Shown here: piece after piece, positions 6,229-8,210 of the stretch
Layout of the letters: every line of letters begins with the position of its first letter
Position numbering within the stretch: the stretch's first letter is position 1
Source: an uncultured Gammaproteobacteria bacterium
Lineage (GTDB): Bacteria > Pseudomonadota > Gammaproteobacteria > Pseudomonadales > Azotimanducaceae_A
NCBI GenBank assembly: GCA_913041025.1
Contig: CAJWGQ010000126.1
Coordinates: forward strand, 1-8,210
Reading direction: 5' to 3'
DNA length: 8,210 nt
Position numbers and translations under genes: made by a program
Notes under the pieces: model-generated
Databases searched by the model: none
What the model was told of the DNA's origin: nothing
The model's input: the letters and a program-made list of their open reading frames with translations, nothing else

Positions 6229-7680
6229 CTGCACCCGCTTGATCTAACTATTATTATCGGCTACCTCATTTTAGTCATCGGACTGGGATTTCGGTTAAGC
6301 CGACGAGTAAAAAATGCCAAAGACTATTTCCTCGCCGGCAGATCGCTCACCTGGTGGGTGATCGGTCTTTCGATCATTGGCACCAACATCGGAACCAATA
6401 GCTACATCGGCGCGTCAGGCAACGCCTACAGTATCGGCATCGCTCAAGCCAACTTTGAATGGATAGGCGCGATTCCGGCAATGATTATCTGTTCCTTGAT
6501 ATTTATTCCTCTGTACTGGAGGGCTGGCGTTTACTCTATCCCGGAGTACCTCGGTCTGCGATACAACCAGTCGGTTCGTCTGGTCGCGGCTCTTATCGCG
6601 TGCATCGTCGCGGTATTTGCTATCGGTGTGGGCATGTGGGCTTTGGCTTTGACCCTAGAGACTTACATCGGCTGGCCCATCTGGCTGGGCATTTTAGTAT
6701 CGGGAACGGTCGTTGGCTTCTACAGCATATCGGGTGGACTAGCTGCGGTGGCAATAACAGACTCGTTGCAAGTTTGCATCATGTTCCTTTGCGGTCTCAT
6801 TATCGTTTATCTGGGGCTCGAGGGGGTCGGTGGTTGGGAGAACTTCGCCTCCCAACTCACAGAAGAGCACCCCACTCATCTTCAGACCTATCTTCCTGCC
6901 GATCACGAGAGTTATCCCTGGCCAGGAGTGATTCTCGGTTTAGGTCTGGTGCTTTCACCCGCCTATTGGATCGGCAGCCAAGCGATCTTACAGCGAAGCC
7001 TGGGCGCAAAATCTCAGTGGGACGCAAGCGCGTCGATGATGTTCGCCGCTTTTGCTAAAACCCTCGTCCCGCTCTTAATCGTTTTTCCGGGTATCCTCGC
7101 GTTGGTCATGAAAGCCGACATCGACTACCCAGATATGGCATTGCCATGGATCATCAAAAACGTTTTGCCGGCGGGTATTTCAGGTTTGATGTTTGTCGCA
7201 ATCATCGCTGCTTTGCAGTCCACGATCGACTCAGGCATCAACTCAACTTCACTCATGATTACACGGGATATTCGGCACGTTCTGTTGAAAGATGATAGCA
7301 CCGAGAATGACCTCAAAATCGGTCGATACCTGACCTTACTAATTCTGGTTATCGCGATGTCGATCGCACCTTTTATCGGTGAGCTGGGCGGCATATTCAC
7401 TTTCATGCAGACGGTGCTCTCTCTTTTTCAGGGTCCCATGCTTGCGCTGCTTCTGTTAGGCGCCTTAAGCAAGAGAGCCACGCCCCAGGCAGGCTTATGG
7501 ACATTGATCACAGGGGTTCCCGTCGCTGGCATTTTACTCCTAATGGACATGAACATGCTGTACGTGGCGTTTGTGACCTTCTGTTACTCCATGGTCGTCT
7601 TGTGGATATTAAGCGGAATGACAGAGGGGCTGACGAAGGAACAACTTGAGCGACTAACTTACTTCCCTTGGAGACGATAG
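6229..7680 (+). CDS. Sodium:solute symporter (SSS family, SGLT-like)
   Basis: A 483-residue membrane protein if translation starts at CTG 6229. The N-terminus reads as HPLDLTIIIGYLILVIGLGF, a full first helix, then KNAKDYFLAGRSL (28-40), the standard SSS opening. The core GTNIGTNSYIGASGNAYSIG continues to an EW pair (Glu77) and resembles Vibrio SGLT, whose Glu88 and Lys294 contact sugar. The matching Glu77 and Lys277 (in FAAFAKTLVP) are kept, while other sugar ligands appear changed. The TM8-like segment LQSTIDSGINSTSLMITRD (about 330-348) carries the serines expected at the Na2 site. The family imports sugars, myo-inositol, amino acids, or organic acids with Na+; sugar or a related polyol is the best guess. 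The first usual start codon, GTG 6358, would delete 43 residues including helix one and is unlikely. A small membrane protein gene follows after 2 nt, implying one transcript. Confidence 0.88.
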   Translation: MHPLDLTIIIGYLILVIGLGFRLSRRVKNAKDYFLAGRSLTWWVIGLSIIGTNIGTNSYIGASGNAYSIGIAQANFEWIGAIPAMIICSLIFIPLYWRAGVYSIPEYLGLRYNQSVRLVAALIACIVAVFAIGVGMWALALTLETYIGWPIWLGILVSGTVVGFYSISGGLAAVAITDSLQVCIMFLCGLIIVYLGLEGVGGWENFASQLTEEHPTHLQTYLPADHESYPWPGVILGLGLVLSPAYWIGSQAILQRSLGAKSQWDASASMMFAAFAKTLVPLLIVFPGILALVMKADIDYPDMALPWIIKNVLPAGISGLMFVAIIAALQSTIDSGINSTSLMITRDIRHVLLKDDSTENDLKIGRYLTLLILVIAMSIAPFIGELGGIFTFMQTVLSLFQGPMLALLLLGALSKRATPQAGLWTLITGVPVAGILLLMDMNMLYVAFVTFCYSMVVLWILSGMTEGLTKEQLERLTYFPWRR

Positions 7681-7682
7681 CA

Positions 7683-7886
7683 GTGGAACTTTTATCTCAA
7701 TTACCCACTGAATGGGGAAACCTTCTCTCAATCGCTTTGTTCTTGTTACTAGCACTTCTAATTTGGCTTGTGCCAAAAAGGTTAATCGAGACTGGCTCAG
7801 GATCAAAACCAAAATATCTGGATCTGAGATGGTGGGCAACGGCTTTGATCATTCTACAACTCTTCGTTTACAGGATATTCAGTTAA
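7683..7886 (+). CDS. Small two-helix membrane protein coupled to the sodium symporter
   Basis: A 67-residue protein of no recognised family. It has two hydrophobic segments (about 12-30 and 50-66) joined by a basic loop containing PKR, SKPK and DLRW, so both ends should face the periplasm and the loop the cytoplasm. The start is GTG at 7683, only 2 nt after the symporter stop, with GGAG at 7670-7673 placed 9 nt upstream inside the symporter gene. A TTG at 7668 in the same frame would overlap the symporter end and add five residues. The spacing implies translational coupling. Some SSS transporters have small membrane partners (for example YhdT with PanF and the DUF4212 proteins), usually encoded upstream. 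A similar accessory role here is inference. Coding status is supported by the ribosome-binding site, position and clean hydrophobic pattern. Confidence 0.65.
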   Translation: MELLSQLPTEWGNLLSIALFLLLALLIWLVPKRLIETGSGSKPKYLDLRWWATALIILQLFVYRIFS

Positions 7887-7990
7887 CGTTTTACCTAGTG
7901 CGACCATAACTTACTAAGAAACACCGACACGTTGAGCCAGCTTCTTTAATCATGTAGCTTTACTTTTACTTCCAATTCAAAGGCAACTTG

Positions 7991-8210
7991 ATGTCTCAGG
8001 ATAGCCCCCTTCTGCCAGGAAAATTAGGTAACCCGGCGCTCACGCTTGACAAAGATCCACGACTGGACCCGCGCCTGATCCCGTTGTTTGCTTCTAACGA
8101 CGGAATGGACGCCAAACTAGAAGATTCAGCAACTGTCGATCGAAACTCGTCCTATGAGGAGGCGCTCCAATTTGTCGAGACAGTAGAAGCCAACCTGGAT
8201 CCGTTTTATG
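7991..8210 (+). CDS. Probable alpha/beta hydrolase, N-terminal part, partial
   Basis: An ATG at 7991 with AAAGG 7 nt upstream opens a frame that runs without a stop to the window edge (73 codons). The protein begins with a short leader, LPGKLGNPALTLDKDPRLDP, then RLIPLFASNDGMD and an acidic stretch. This resembles the N-terminal cap region of some alpha/beta hydrolases of the acetyl-esterase/hormone-sensitive lipase type, but no HGGG motif or GxSxG nucleophile elbow is reached, so the family call rests on a faint likeness. There is no signal peptide. The gene lies 104 bp after the small membrane protein, a gap without an obvious terminator, and may belong to the same unit. If it is an esterase, it could act on an ester or aglycone released from the imported glycoside. 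Confidence 0.45.
   Translation, partial: MSQDSPLLPGKLGNPALTLDKDPRLDPRLIPLFASNDGMDAKLEDSATVDRNSSYEEALQFVETVEANLDPFY

Noticed and set aside
6459..7058. Plus-strand ORF of 199 codons inside the sodium symporter gene
   Set aside because: Composition is Arg/Ser/Gly-rich and without domains, while the overlapping frame encodes a clear SSS transporter.

Overview
The window looks like a bacterial chromosome segment of moderate base composition that holds a small carbohydrate (glycoside) uptake and hydrolysis locus. The proteins resemble those of marine Gammaproteobacteria in style: an acyl-CoA-type CoA-transferase, a GPH-type symporter, a cytoplasmic GH3 enzyme and an SGLT-like sodium symporter. This taxonomic placement is an impression from protein style, not a measured result. 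No RNA genes, IS elements, CRISPR arrays or phage genes are visible.

Layout. Positions 3-263 (+) are the C-terminal end of a CaiB/BaiF-type CoA-transferase. It converges on a minus-strand pair: a GH3 beta-glucosidase (4702-2252) followed, after a 309-bp gap, by a GPH-family cation:sugar symporter (1942-518). A ~200-bp divergent control region (4703-4906) separates the GH3 gene from a plus-strand series: an MFS transporter of the oxalate/formate or monocarboxylate type (4907-6154), an SGLT-like sodium:solute symporter (6229-7680), a 67-residue two-helix membrane protein (7683-7886), and the start of a gene that may encode an alpha/beta hydrolase (7991 to the window end).

How the genes may work together. 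The GH3 enzyme has no signal peptide, so its substrate must enter the cytoplasm intact. The GPH symporter on the same strand and the SGLT-like symporter are the obvious importers, and the MFS protein could move an acid or an aglycone. The flanking CoA-transferase and the probable hydrolase could act on the non-sugar part of a glycoside. That last step is inference from neighbourhood only.

Notable points. The sodium symporter has no ATG, GTG or TTG codon that would include its first helix; a CTG at 6229 with a well-placed Shine-Dalgarno sequence is the best start. The GH3 ribosome-binding site is built from a perfect 8-bp tandem repeat (4706-4732). The divergent region carries a 26-bp inverted repeat (4782-4807) that looks like an operator. 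The GPH gene has its best Shine-Dalgarno in front of an out-of-frame six-codon ORF that overlaps its GTG start. A small membrane protein appears translationally coupled to the sodium symporter. No regulator gene lies inside the window.
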